DNA from: Bradyrhizobium sp. OK095 | GTDB taxonomy: Bacteria > Pseudomonadota > Alphaproteobacteria > Rhizobiales > Xanthobacteraceae | NCBI RefSeq assembly: GCF_900109945.1 | Contig: NZ_FOBX01000001.1 | Coordinates: forward strand, 868,001-932,000 | DNA: 64,000 bases | Direction: 5' to 3' | In this document: positions 36,025 to 45,238 of the stretch, in pieces | Layout: each line of letters begins with the position of its first letter | Position numbering within the stretch: position 1 is the first letter of the stretch | Notes under the pieces: model-generated | The model's database searches: none | Told to the model about the DNA's origin: nothing | The model's input: the letters and a program-made list of their open reading frames with translations, nothing else | Program-made: the position numbers and the translations under genes

Positions 36025-36774
36025 TCAGAATTGCCGCCGCCGGAGCCAAGCCCGCGTCGCCCAATGTGCGAACGACCAAGCGGATTTGGGCAGCGGAAGC
36101 TGCTCCACATTGCGGTAGATGTGCCAGACCCATCCCGCCGAGCGCAGGCGGCGGCTGGATACCGAAACGCCCCTGACGCGATAGCGGGCGAGATCTTCAT
36201 TCAGTCCGTAAGCAACATGCCCGTTCTTGAGAATGCTGAGCCAGAGACAGAAATCGTCGTAGGGCTCGTTCTTCATCGCGATGTTGCCCGCGATGTCGCG
36301 GTCGACGAGCGCGGTCAATGTTGCGATCGAGGTGTTCTTGAGCAGTTGCTCGTAGGTCAGGGAAGCCGGCACCGTGATCAAGCGACCGGTCACCGATCCG
36401 GCCTCATCGATCCGGCGAAATGCCGTGTAACTCAGCGCGGCGCGATTTTTCCGCGCGAACTCGATCTGTCGTTCGAGCTTGGGCGGCAGCCACAGATCGT
36501 CGCTGTCGAGAAAAGCGAGGAAGCGTCCCTCGGCGCGCTCGATCGCGGCCTGGCGGGCGAGCGCCGGTCCGCCATTGCGGGGTTGACGGATCAGCTTGAT
36601 GCGCGGATCGCTCGCCGCGTGGCGTTCCACCACAGACGCGGTTTGATCGCTCGAACAATCGTCGGCGATCAGGAGTTCCCAATCGCCCATGGTCTGGGCC
36701 CGCACGGACTCGATCGTCTCGCCGATCAGGCCGGCGACGTTCCACGACGGTGTGATGATGGATACGAGCGGCAT
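36025..36774 (-). CDS. Glycosyltransferase family 2 (GT-A fold)
   Basis: The 249-residue product begins with the GT2 signature PLVSIITPSWNVAGLIGETI, then LLIADDCSSDQT and FLAFLDSDDLW (the DxD-type metal site). It has the small acceptor part KNEPYDDFCLWLSIL usual for O-antigen transferases. I chose the ATG at 36774, ten bases after the preceding gene, and discard the open frame above it. The end of a near relative survives as a fragment at 29105-29218. Confidence 0.87.
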   Translation of the reverse strand: MPLVSIITPSWNVAGLIGETIESVRAQTMGDWELLIADDCSSDQTASVVERHAASDPRIKLIRQPRNGGPALARQAAIERAEGRFLAFLDSDDLWLPPKLERQIEFARKNRAALSYTAFRRIDEAGSVTGRLITVPASLTYEQLLKNTSIATLTALVDRDIAGNIAMKNEPYDDFCLWLSILKNGHVAYGLNEDLARYRVRGVSVSSRRLRSAGWVWHIYRNVEQLPLPKSAWSFAHWATRAWLRRRQF

Positions 36775-36784
36775 GCCGGGGCCC

Positions 36785-38185
36785 TCAATCCGTCGCGCCG
36801 GTTTCGGCGATGGCGTGGGAAAGCTGCGCCGTGAAGACGTCAAGCTGTTGCGGATTGTCGATGTACAATTCGCCGGCGACCGATTTGCTCCACGCCGTCT
36901 CGAAGTAGGGAGCCGCCTCGGCCGGATCGAAGGACGGTGCACCAAGCGCTTCGCGCAGGCGTTGCGGAACATCCTTCAGGCGGTCGGTGGTGAAGACGAG
37001 CGGGCAGGTGCGATAAAAGGCGTCGCCCATCACCACCACCGGCTTGCCAAGCAGCACGGCCTCGGCGCCCGATTTGCTGTTGACCGAGACCACGGCATCG
37101 CATCGGCCGAGTACTGCATAATTGTTGGTTTGCGGCGGCAGCAGGACGAAATTGTCGAAGCGTCGCGCCAGCTCGAACAGGCGGTTGGACGAAATCGCTC
37201 CGATCTGGGCGGGATGCTCTTTCACCGCCAGCACGTGGGTATCCGGAATGGTCCGCAGCAGGAAATCGATGGTCGCGACCTGGTCGAGATATTCCGGCGA
37301 GCGCAGCGTCAGCGCCATGTCGGCCGGCACGTGAAGCGGATAATAGACGAAGGGGCGGTCCGGCATCGGACGATAGAGCTTCTTCAGCCGGGTCGCGTTG
37401 AGGGCCATCGTGGCGTGCACCCGCGCGTGGCGGAGGTTATGGCCAAACTCCTGGTGCTTGCCGAGTGCATACTGATCCCAGAGCTTTTCGACGAGGCGGC
37501 GGGAATTGCGTAGATTCGCCACCTTCTTGAACGCGGCGGAATATTGATGCCGGTCCTTTTGCGGAATCACGATGGCGCGCTGTTGAAGGGTTTCGTCGAG
37601 ATAGGCCTGCACTTGCGGCGAGATATTCTCCGCCGGCGCGGACATCGTATCGGGGGCAGCGAAACTATCCGCCGTGTAATAGAGCCGGCCTCGGAAGAAC
37701 GATGGCTCGATGAACCAGTTGCGGATGCCGCGTTTCTTCGCGGCGTAGAATGTCGCGATAACCGAGAGGAAGCCCCCGAGCTCCTGGACCACGACGGCCG
37801 GCCGTTGCTGCGTCGCCAATTGGTCGAGCAGGAATTCCATCCCGTTGCTGTAGATCATGAACCGGCGTCGCAGCGCGGCGGTATCGCGAATGCCGAAGGT
37901 GACGCGCTCGTGGCTGAACAGGAAATTGGTTCCGTCGAGGCCATAACTTGCGATGCGTGCCTCGAAGGCGCTCGGGTCGTCGACGGCCGCACCGGCCTTC
38001 ATCCCGGTCCGGTACATATTGACAACCGGAATCCCTTGCGCCTGCGCCAGCTCCGCGCTGCGATCGTCGAACGCGAGCAACTGCACCTCGCGGCCCGCGC
38101 TGCGCAACCGCTGCGCCACCGGAATCCAGAATCGAGTCTGGTATTCCGCGAGCGTTGTGATCAGGATGGCTTTATCCGAAGGCAT
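36785..38185 (-). CDS. Capsule polysaccharide synthesis protein, KpsS/KpsC-like
   Basis: The 466-residue product fits the capsule polysaccharide biosynthesis family, whose members include the Kdo transferases that build the lipid linker of group 2 capsules. The recognisable part is the C-terminal half: FVYYPLHVPADMALTLRSP, VLAVKEHPAQIG, VVSVNSKSGAEAVLLGKPVV and MGDAFYRTCPLVF. It starts at an ATG at 38185 opposite the divergent gene at 38645 and is followed by a GT2 after ten bases. The sugar it transfers is unknown; no kpsMTED export genes are visible. Confidence 0.75.
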   Translation of the reverse strand: MPSDKAILITTLAEYQTRFWIPVAQRLRSAGREVQLLAFDDRSAELAQAQGIPVVNMYRTGMKAGAAVDDPSAFEARIASYGLDGTNFLFSHERVTFGIRDTAALRRRFMIYSNGMEFLLDQLATQQRPAVVVQELGGFLSVIATFYAAKKRGIRNWFIEPSFFRGRLYYTADSFAAPDTMSAPAENISPQVQAYLDETLQQRAIVIPQKDRHQYSAAFKKVANLRNSRRLVEKLWDQYALGKHQEFGHNLRHARVHATMALNATRLKKLYRPMPDRPFVYYPLHVPADMALTLRSPEYLDQVATIDFLLRTIPDTHVLAVKEHPAQIGAISSNRLFELARRFDNFVLLPPQTNNYAVLGRCDAVVSVNSKSGAEAVLLGKPVVVMGDAFYRTCPLVFTTDRLKDVPQRLREALGAPSFDPAEAAPYFETAWSKSVAGELYIDNPQQLDVFTAQLSHAIAETGATD

Positions 38186-38644
38186 GCGTTCGAAAGCTGC
38201 TTTGGTGGATCACGAAATATGGAATGCGGCAGGAAGCCCGAGCGGCGGTGCGCTCGGATACCCGAGATGGGGGCAGCGGCCAATATCTCATGTCAACCGA
38301 GACTACAACCTCGACGGCGTACACCCGTTGCGCAACCGGCGCGATACGGGCTCGCACGGAGCGACGGCGAGGGCAACAACGATGTTTACGCAGGATAGGG
38401 GGAGAGCCTGGCGGTTCCCGAGCCCGGGCCAAGCCGTTGCCAGACCGAACTGCCGCGCGACGCCCGGTCTGTCCTGCACACAGCCGAAGGCATTATCAGG
38501 TGTCCTGAGGCATTTTCTATGCTAATGCCTGCTAGGCATATTCGAGTAACTCGTTGAAATCACGAGTGAAGGTCGAGTATGACGATCTCGATTCGTCGTC
38601 CTGTTATGTCGCCGGTCGATCATATGGATTGCTGAGGAACGTTG
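38186..38644. promoter_or_regulatory. Divergent regulatory region with clustered AGGCAT motifs
   Basis: This 459-base region between divergent operons has no convincing gene. Between 38488 and 38540 the hexamer AGGCAT occurs at 38488, 38508 and 38534 and inverted (ATGCCT) at 38525. The last two form the perfect dyad ATGCCT-GCT-AGGCAT. The first two copies are exactly 20 bases apart, about two helical turns. The cluster lies about 105-157 bases before the gene at 38645 and looks like a repressor or activator site. Confidence 0.5.
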
Positions 38645-40048
38645 GTGCCCGACAAGCCGCACGTCTGCCTGATCGTTGACAATCCCCTTCGCGACCTCGA
38701 GGGGCTGGTATTGCTTGGCCGGCAACTCGCGGCCGCGAACGCCAGGGTCACTCTCGTGCCGATGTACGAGCAAGGATTTGATGTGCCACAGCTGCGGCCC
38801 GACCTCGTGCTGCTCAACTACACGCGGCCCAACAATGCCGATCTCATCAAGTCCTACAAGCGGGCCGGCATGATGGTCGGGGTTCTCGACACCGAAGGTA
38901 TCGGCGGCAAGAATCCGGATCAGTTCGCCGGGATGGTGAAGAGCGTCGGCTGCACCGACCTCGTCGATCTCTATTGTGTCTGGGGGCGGGCGCAGCAGGC
39001 CGCATTCCAGCGACATGGCACCGTGCCTTCGAACGTTCTCCAGACGACTGGGTGTCCCCGCTATGATTTCTGCGCTGCGCCCTGGCGCTCGGCGCTGCCG
39101 AAGCCTTCGCTGGCGTCCGGCTATGTGCTCATCAACACCAATTTTCCGGTCGTCAATCCGCGCTTTTCGAAAGGTTCATCGGACGAGCAGGAAGCGATGG
39201 TACAGGCCGGGGTTTCCCCCGAGTTCGCGCGCCAGATTATTCTGGAAGCCGCAGATGCCTATCGCTCGGTGCTCGACATGTCCATCAAGCTTGCCAAGCA
39301 TTTCACCGCCGTCCGGTTTGTGCTGCGCCCGCATCCGTTCGAGAATATCCGCTCGTATGATGCCTTCGCCGAACTGCCGAATGCGCAGGTGATTCAAGAT
39401 GGTACCTCGCTCGAATGGCTCAGTGGCGCCCGCTTGCTGATCCACCAGAACTGCTCGACCGCGATCGAGGCGACGATGCTGAAAGTCGAGCCGTTGAGCA
39501 TGGAGTGGTTCAACACGCCGGCGCTGCGCCTGGAGGCGGCGAGCAGGGTGAGCCGCAGTGCCGGTTCTGAAAACGATCTGATCGACATGGTGCAGCAGGG
39601 ACTCGATGAACGGTTGCCGCCGGTCGCGCAGGAGATCGAGAACTTTCGCAACGAGATCATCGGCGACCTTTTCACCGCCGTCGATGGCGCGAGTTCGAGC
39701 CGCGTCACCAAGGCCATCCTCGACACCATCGCGGGCAACGGGCGCGGTCAAACGGCTGCGGCTGCCTTACCGCGGCCGTCCGCACGCGGTCTTGCCGCGA
39801 CGGCCGTGCGGCGCGCCCTCGGCTACCGCGCAAGTTCGTCGCTTCGCCGTCGCTTCGGCTCGGCCGAGAACGAACGCCGGCGGCTTGGAAAAGCGTTCGG
39901 GACGGACGCGGTGAATTCGGTATTGCGTCGGCTCGACGCCGCATGCGCGGATGGCCGAAGATATGTGGCGCAACGCGTCATCGGCAGTTCGAAATGGGCG
40001 GCAAGAGCCGTCAGCGGTACCAGCCTGCAGCTTACGGAAGCGAACTGA
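38645..40048 (+). CDS. Surface carbohydrate biosynthesis protein, glycosyltransferase-like
   Basis: The 467-residue product resembles the surface carbohydrate biosynthesis family found in capsule and O-antigen loci. Its GT-B-like halves start HVCLIVDNPLRDLEGLVLLG and LINTNFPVVNP. The donor-site-like segment reads FVLRPHPFENI and then LSGARLLIHQNCSTAIEATM. I chose the GTG at 38645, spaced six bases from GAGGA; a TTG at 38642 is adjacent. The last 100 residues are basic and unlike the rest, possibly a membrane-binding tail. It is the first gene of the plus-strand series to 47.2 kb. Confidence 0.7.
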   Translation: MPDKPHVCLIVDNPLRDLEGLVLLGRQLAAANARVTLVPMYEQGFDVPQLRPDLVLLNYTRPNNADLIKSYKRAGMMVGVLDTEGIGGKNPDQFAGMVKSVGCTDLVDLYCVWGRAQQAAFQRHGTVPSNVLQTTGCPRYDFCAAPWRSALPKPSLASGYVLINTNFPVVNPRFSKGSSDEQEAMVQAGVSPEFARQIILEAADAYRSVLDMSIKLAKHFTAVRFVLRPHPFENIRSYDAFAELPNAQVIQDGTSLEWLSGARLLIHQNCSTAIEATMLKVEPLSMEWFNTPALRLEAASRVSRSAGSENDLIDMVQQGLDERLPPVAQEIENFRNEIIGDLFTAVDGASSSRVTKAILDTIAGNGRGQTAAAALPRPSARGLAATAVRRALGYRASSSLRRRFGSAENERRRLGKAFGTDAVNSVLRRLDAACADGRRYVAQRVIGSSKWAARAVSGTSLQLTEAN

Positions 40049-40051
40049 TCG

Positions 40052-41557
40052 GTGCTTCGACGATTCCTACACAATACCGCAATCTCGGCCGTCGCGTACG
40101 GCGTCGCCGGCGTGCTCGGTCTGCTTGCGGTTGGCGTGATTGCAAGGTCCTATGGCCTGACAGTGTTGGGTCTGATCGTCATCGTGCGTGCCTTTCTGCC
40201 GAGCGGATTTTTGGCATTGGTGGATTTGGGTGTCTCCGAAGTCACAACGCAGGCTGTCGCGCGGGGGCGGATCGGCGACTGGCCGGTAGCCAGTGAGAAG
40301 GTATCGCTGCTGACCGTTATCGCAGGCGTGGCCGGAACTGCCTCAGGGATCGCACTATGGGTCGCTGCGGCACCGCTCGCAGCGATCTTCAAGGTCGCTC
40401 CCGATCAAATCGAGATATTCATTACCATCCTTCGAGCTACCGCACTCGTGCTTCCGGTCACCTTTCTGGGTCTCGTCGTCGAAGGCGCGTTGAAGGGATT
40501 CGAGGAATATGGCTGGCTGCGTTTGACGGAAGTGGGCGGCAACTTGCTCTATGTCGCGTCGGTCTATATCGCGGTCTGGCGCGATGTTCCCTTTGAGTGG
40601 GTTGCGTACTCCTATCTGGCGATGATCGTTGCCAAATATCTGGTGCTCGCAGTTGTTATTTATTTGATGGCGCGCGTGACGCCGTTGCGGTTTAGCCGAT
40701 GGCACACTGAGAGCCGCCAGGACGTATTTCACCGCTGCTGGCTGATGTTCAACAATCGGCTCGCAGGATCATTCCAGATGACGCTGGTGCCGCTCGCGAT
40801 CGGCGCCCTATACAGCCCGGCCGAGGTCGGAACTTACGATCTGATCACGCGCCTGCCGCGGTTCCTGAAAGCCGTCATGTCGCCGCTTTACTCGGCGATT
40901 TTGCCGGTCTCGACCCGTATCGAAGACGATACACGACGGCTGCAAATCCTCGGGCGTAACGGCCTAGTCCTGCCCGCGGCTATCGTCATTCCGGTGCTCG
41001 TGGTGATCGGCCTGTTCTCAGACGAGATATTGACGGTATGGGTGGGCGCGCAGCACGCCGATCAGTGGCCATGGCTTGCGCTCTCGCTCTGCGTCCCGGC
41101 GGTCACCGTCACGCTAGGCGCCGGGCAAGCAACGTTGATGGTGAAGTCCGACTTCTTCCGCCTCAACAACCGATATCTTTATTTGCAGGTGCTTGCCCAA
41201 TACGTCTTGACCGCACTTACCATTGCCTGGTTCCGCGAACGCGCGTTTATCCTGGGATGGGCCGTGTCCTATGTCGTGTTTGCCCCGCTTGTCGCGCAAC
41301 AAATGCTTTCGTTCATGAACCTGCCGGGCTCGCTGTTCTGGGAGCAGGTAGGGCGGCAGATGCTCGTCGCGGTGATCCTCGCGGCAGCCGCTGCGGCCTA
41401 CAGGATGTATTCAAGTACAGAGGGCCTGGTTGGGCTGGTGGTCGTTGGCGGCGTCGGCTGCATCGGCGCATGGATCCTGAGCATTACGTTGATTTTGTCG
41501 CGTCGGGATCGCGCGATGTTCGGCCAGTTTGCCCGGGCGATCAGCCATCGGCAATGA
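40052..41557 (+). CDS. Polysaccharide flippase, Wzx-like (second of two)
   Basis: The 501-residue product has 12-14 hydrophobic helices and N-terminal features of Wzx proteins (NTAISAVAYGVAGVLGLLAV, GLTVLGLIVIVRAF, DLGVSEVTTQAVARG). It would flip a lipid-linked repeat unit to the periplasm. It starts at a GTG three bases after the preceding gene. It is not closely similar by eye to the flippase at 11553, so the two probably serve different glycans. Confidence 0.85.
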   Translation: MLRRFLHNTAISAVAYGVAGVLGLLAVGVIARSYGLTVLGLIVIVRAFLPSGFLALVDLGVSEVTTQAVARGRIGDWPVASEKVSLLTVIAGVAGTASGIALWVAAAPLAAIFKVAPDQIEIFITILRATALVLPVTFLGLVVEGALKGFEEYGWLRLTEVGGNLLYVASVYIAVWRDVPFEWVAYSYLAMIVAKYLVLAVVIYLMARVTPLRFSRWHTESRQDVFHRCWLMFNNRLAGSFQMTLVPLAIGALYSPAEVGTYDLITRLPRFLKAVMSPLYSAILPVSTRIEDDTRRLQILGRNGLVLPAAIVIPVLVVIGLFSDEILTVWVGAQHADQWPWLALSLCVPAVTVTLGAGQATLMVKSDFFRLNNRYLYLQVLAQYVLTALTIAWFRERAFILGWAVSYVVFAPLVAQQMLSFMNLPGSLFWEQVGRQMLVAVILAAAAAAYRMYSSTEGLVGLVVVGGVGCIGAWILSITLILSRRDRAMFGQFARAISHRQ

Positions 41558-41727
41558 TTTGCGGAAAATTGAGCTCTAGCCGCCGCGGGGTTCCGCGTCT
41601 GCTTTGCTCTTGACAGGAGGGGGTCTTGCCCGCGTTGGTTGATTTTGCCATAGGAATCCCGTCACTAGGGAACCCTCGGGACAGGTCGAACCAAGTGCTT
41701 TCGACCCTCAAAATTGGATGAAGTACG

Positions 41728-42612
41728 ATGGGATTGATGTCCAGAGCTCTTTGGCACGTGAACCGTTCACCGCTGCGGTATGCGGTGAAAACCGGCGTGA
41801 GCGCATGGCACCGCAACGAGAAGCTGGAGCGGCGCCGCGCGGCGCAGGGCCTCGATGTGTCGACGGCGGAGCGCGCCAAGGCCGGCGAACTCAATCGCGA
41901 CGGATACGCGGTTGTCACCGAATTGATGGATCCGTCGATCCAGCAGGAATTCGGCCAGGCCGGCCTGGTCAGGCTGAATGACATCGGAGCGGCGGAAGCC
42001 AACCAGACATCGACGTGGAAGAAGTTCTGGGTCCGCCTGCTGGATGCAGAGATGAAGGATGGCAAGCTCAGCGCCGATAATATCTTCGTTCGCTACGCAA
42101 TGCAGCCCGCAGTCATCAATGTCGTCGCCACGGCATTGGGCGAGATCCCCTGGCTCGATTACGTCCTATTGTCCTACTCACGCCACACGGGCGAAGATCT
42201 TGCCTCCTCACAACTGTGGCATCGCGACCACGACGACGTCAGGGTGATCAAGCTATTCAGCTACCTCACCGACGTCGAGGACGACGGCGACGGGCCGTTC
42301 ACCTTCCTCCCGCGTCAGTCGACCGATAAATTCGGCTATCCGATCATGAGCAGTCATTTTCCCGACGAGAAGGTGTTTCAAAAGGTCCCTCGCGGCGACG
42401 TCAAGGTAATGAAGGCGCCCCGCCTGACTTCGTTCATGGTCGACACGGCCAAGTGCCTGCACATGGGCAGCCGGATGGCGCCGGGGCACGGCCGGCTGTT
42501 ATACACGGCGACGTTCCACGCCTTTCCGCGCATGTATCCGGGAGCCAAGACCCGACCGTTCTCCCCGACGCCGGATACGACGCCGCTGCAAAAGCTGATC
42601 ATGGGCCTTTGA
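41728..42612 (+). CDS. Fe(II)/2-oxoglutarate dioxygenase, phytanoyl-CoA dioxygenase-like
   Basis: The 294-residue product has a jelly-roll dioxygenase core. The iron-binding HxD is in SQLWHRDHDDVRV, and a distal His and an Arg for 2-oxoglutarate appear in KCLHMGSRMAPGHGRLL. The phytanoyl-CoA dioxygenase family hydroxylates many small molecules, and members in glycan loci are thought to tailor sugars or acyl groups; the substrate here is unknown. It follows the flippase after a 170-base gap, which may hold a promoter, and precedes a methyltransferase, so oxidation then methylation is plausible. Confidence 0.77.
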   Translation: MGLMSRALWHVNRSPLRYAVKTGVSAWHRNEKLERRRAAQGLDVSTAERAKAGELNRDGYAVVTELMDPSIQQEFGQAGLVRLNDIGAAEANQTSTWKKFWVRLLDAEMKDGKLSADNIFVRYAMQPAVINVVATALGEIPWLDYVLLSYSRHTGEDLASSQLWHRDHDDVRVIKLFSYLTDVEDDGDGPFTFLPRQSTDKFGYPIMSSHFPDEKVFQKVPRGDVKVMKAPRLTSFMVDTAKCLHMGSRMAPGHGRLLYTATFHAFPRMYPGAKTRPFSPTPDTTPLQKLIMGL

Positions 42613-42666
42613 CCGCGAGGCGATGCCGCGCGGTACCACCAACGGCAGTTGCCGAGAGGAAATTTC

Positions 42667-43545
42667 GTGAGATTTAGACCTGACGTGAAGCCCGCGTCGC
42701 GACTGGATTTGTCCAAGGCCTATACGATTGATCTGGTTCGCAGTCTTCGCCGGCTGGCATTCAAGAACGTGCGGCGCACCCATGAAGTGGTGGATACCGA
42801 ATACAATGCCGGTGAGTGGAAGCGAATTCTCGGCGAACGCGCGTGGCTGCGTGCGAACACGCTGGAACAGTTTCTGATCGAAGAAAACGATGCGCCGCGC
42901 CTCGCGAAAGTGGACGGTCAAATCGTCCGGATAAGCACCAGGGACTATTATCGCTACCGGATTGGAGCTCTGTCCGAGTTGATATCCCGGCATGCCGGCG
43001 GCGCCCGTTCCTTGCTGGAGCTTGGTGCCGGTTTTGGCTATAACCTGTTCTCGTTGAGCCTCGATCCGCAGTGGAGCAGCTTGCGCGGTTTCGATATTGC
43101 GCCAAATGGTATCGAGGCCGGGCGGCAAATCGCGACGCGCTTCGACCTCAGCGACCGGGTCAGCTTCGACCGGATCGACCTTACTGACGCGGGCGATCCA
43201 CGCTTCGAGCAATTGGCCGGGACCACTATCTTCACCTATTTCTGCATCGAGCAGATTCCCCATGCGGTCGAAGCGGTGGTGGAAAATATCATTCGCGCGA
43301 AGCCGGCCCGCGTCGTGAACATTGAACCGGCCGTAGACATGCTGAAGCTGTCCGATCCGAGAGATCTCACGAGCAGAGTCTACATCCAGTCGATGGACTA
43401 TCAGACCCGTCTGTTCAAACTGCTCGATACGCTGGATAGCCGCGGCCGGATACGCATTCTGGCGCGTGAGCGGATGGCATTTGCTCCGACCCTGCACAAT
43501 GATGGTCTGTTGTACGCGTGGGAGCCGCGCCAACAGTCGCAATAG
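42667..43545 (+). CDS. Putative sugar methyltransferase (SAM-dependent)
   Basis: The 292-residue product has a methyltransferase core in the middle: SLLELGAGFGYNLFSLSL (motif I), FDIAPNGIEAG and TTIFTYFCIEQIPHAVEAVV. The N-terminal 100 residues form a helical substrate-binding part (RISTRDYYRYRIGALSEL), as in putative sugar O-methyltransferases. I chose the GTG at 42667 with AGGAAA upstream; the frame opens at a TTG at 42649. It lies between the dioxygenase and the polymerase-like gene in a plus-strand series. Confidence 0.72.
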   Translation: MRFRPDVKPASRLDLSKAYTIDLVRSLRRLAFKNVRRTHEVVDTEYNAGEWKRILGERAWLRANTLEQFLIEENDAPRLAKVDGQIVRISTRDYYRYRIGALSELISRHAGGARSLLELGAGFGYNLFSLSLDPQWSSLRGFDIAPNGIEAGRQIATRFDLSDRVSFDRIDLTDAGDPRFEQLAGTTIFTYFCIEQIPHAVEAVVENIIRAKPARVVNIEPAVDMLKLSDPRDLTSRVYIQSMDYQTRLFKLLDTLDSRGRIRILARERMAFAPTLHNDGLLYAWEPRQQSQ

Positions 43546-43627
43546 CAGCCGTGTTCCGGGAGGCGGACTGCAAGCGGGCGCGGTTCCCGTCGGCAGCTGC
43601 CGGCCAAGGGTTGGGTGGGAAAACACC

Positions 43628-45061
43628 GTGACAGCCTCTTCGTTGATTGCTGATTCCCTTGCTCGCGACCTGTTGAGTGCGATCACAGCTGGTGTCTTGC
43701 TGGCAGGCATAGCCTGGATCGCGATCAAACGGCCGGCCCTCGCGATGCTCTACTTTTTTGTTTTCCTTTCGTTTGCCTGGCGGCTCGGGTCGGTAGTCTA
43801 TATCGATCTGCTCGGTCCGCTGCCCTCCGAGCAACTGGAAAGGAATATTGGGCCGGGTATTTCCGCGGTCCCGCTTGCTCTCTCGCAGGGCATGGTGGTC
43901 GCGGCGCTATTGTTCTCGTTCCGCGGCAGGCGATTGCTGGCGCTGCGCGATACCTACCCGCCGCTACCGGCTCTGATTACCACGGGGCGCTTCAAGCTCT
44001 CCAACCTTGCATTTGGGGCAATCGCTCTTTTCGTGATCGCCCTGTGGATTGAGTTGTTCGTGAGAGGGCCGATCCCGTTATTCGCTGCGATGGAGCGTTT
44101 TGACTATTCGCGGCTGTATGGCGGCCCATTGCATCAACGGTTGATGGAATGGGGGCCGATGCTGGCGTTCCAGATCGGTGTATTTTTCGTTGCGCCGACA
44201 CTGCATGACCAGCCTTTTGACCGGCGATTCGGCGCATTGTTCGCGAGCCTGTTGGTCTACCTGTTCTTGGTCGGCCACCGGTTTTCGTCGTTCTACGTTT
44301 ACAGTTGTTTCTTCATCATTCCGATCGGCGCGGTATTGCTTGGCCGTGAGGCAAGTGGGCTACGCGCGCGCAGACTCTTCACCGGAACCGCTTTACGTAA
44401 CTTCTGGATCGCCGGAATTGCGCTGCTTCTTCTGATCGTGGTTGCCGTCACCTACTCCTACACCGTCGTACGTAAATTCGAGGGAGGCCAACTCCTAAGC
44501 AAGTTGTCCCAGCGCATACTGGTCCAGCAGGGCGAAATGTGGTGGATGACGTACGAGCGCATATTCGTGCAAGGCCAATGGAACGGTGGTTTTGCGGCAT
44601 ACAAGCTGTTCGTGGAGCCATTCGAGCCGACCCGGAACTCGACCATGCAATTGCTCATGGAGCTGGGCTTGCCCCTTGAACGGGCTCATTTCATCCTGCG
44701 GGCAGGGTCGGCCTATACCGGCGGATGGCCGGAGGTCTGGTTCGAACTGGGTGGTCCCATCGGCGGGTTTGTCCTGGTCGCACTCTCCGCATTCCTGTTT
44801 TCAGAGTTCATGTTTCTGATAACGCGCTGCATCATTGAGGAGCGGTTCGCAACGTGCTTCTTTCTCACGCCGCTATTGTACGCGTTGTCGATCACCGTCG
44901 CTGCGGGAATGGTCAACTCATTTGTTCAGGTGACGCTCGTGATAAAGGCGGCAGCCGCGTTGGTGGTGCTGGTCGTGGAGAATAGGTGGCGATCCGGTCT
45001 AATTACGGCTCCGAGCACCGCGTCATCCCGCTCGCAGCCGAGGCCTCGGCGGGAGGCGTAG
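43628..45061 (+). CDS. O-antigen polymerase-like membrane protein (second Wzy candidate)
   Basis: The product of about 477 residues has some 11-12 hydrophobic helices. A large extracytoplasmic loop around residues 285-370 (MTYERIFVQGQWNGGFAAYK, FEPTRNSTMQLLMELGLP) is the usual outline of an oligosaccharide polymerase. The last 25 residues are basic. I chose the GTG at 43628; the frame is open far upstream to 43466, through the end of the methyltransferase gene. Paired with the flippase at 40052, it would complete a Wzx/Wzy system separate from that at 11.5-20 kb. Confidence 0.62.
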   Translation: MTASSLIADSLARDLLSAITAGVLLAGIAWIAIKRPALAMLYFFVFLSFAWRLGSVVYIDLLGPLPSEQLERNIGPGISAVPLALSQGMVVAALLFSFRGRRLLALRDTYPPLPALITTGRFKLSNLAFGAIALFVIALWIELFVRGPIPLFAAMERFDYSRLYGGPLHQRLMEWGPMLAFQIGVFFVAPTLHDQPFDRRFGALFASLLVYLFLVGHRFSSFYVYSCFFIIPIGAVLLGREASGLRARRLFTGTALRNFWIAGIALLLLIVVAVTYSYTVVRKFEGGQLLSKLSQRILVQQGEMWWMTYERIFVQGQWNGGFAAYKLFVEPFEPTRNSTMQLLMELGLPLERAHFILRAGSAYTGGWPEVWFELGGPIGGFVLVALSAFLFSEFMFLITRCIIEERFATCFFLTPLLYALSITVAAGMVNSFVQVTLVIKAAAALVVLVVENRWRSGLITAPSTASSRSQPRPRREA

Positions 45062-45177
45062 ATTGGGGTATATTCTCCGCCGATCGCTATGGCAGCGCCG
45101 CCGAACCGGAGGGCGCAGTTAGCAGGCCGGCCACACACAATTCCAATCCGTCAGAAGAAGCTTTCGGTGTATTTACT

Positions 45178-45217
45178 GTCTCTACCTCACCGTGCTTAGC
45201 TTGTTTTAGGTAGAGAC
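45178..45217. promoter_or_regulatory. Perfect 10-base inverted repeat ahead of a methyltransferase gene
   Basis: The arms GTCTCTACCT (45178-45187) and AGGTAGAGAC (45208-45217) are exactly complementary, separated by 20 bases. The second arm ends 21 bases before the GTG start and about 10 before the GGAGAG ribosome-binding site. There is no T-run, so it is not a standard terminator; a leader hairpin or an operator is more likely. Confidence 0.65.
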
Positions 45218-45238
45218 TTCAGCATAACGGAGAGATAC

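Noticed and set aside
41605..41660. TTGACA at 41611 as a promoter for the dioxygenase gene
   Set aside because: No -10 hexamer lies 16-18 bases downstream, so it is left as a chance match, though the 170-base gap could still hold a promoter.
42499..43728. Minus-strand open frame of about 410 codons opposite the dioxygenase and methyltransferase genes
   Set aside because: It crosses three plus-strand genes that each show family motifs; no recognisable domain of its own.
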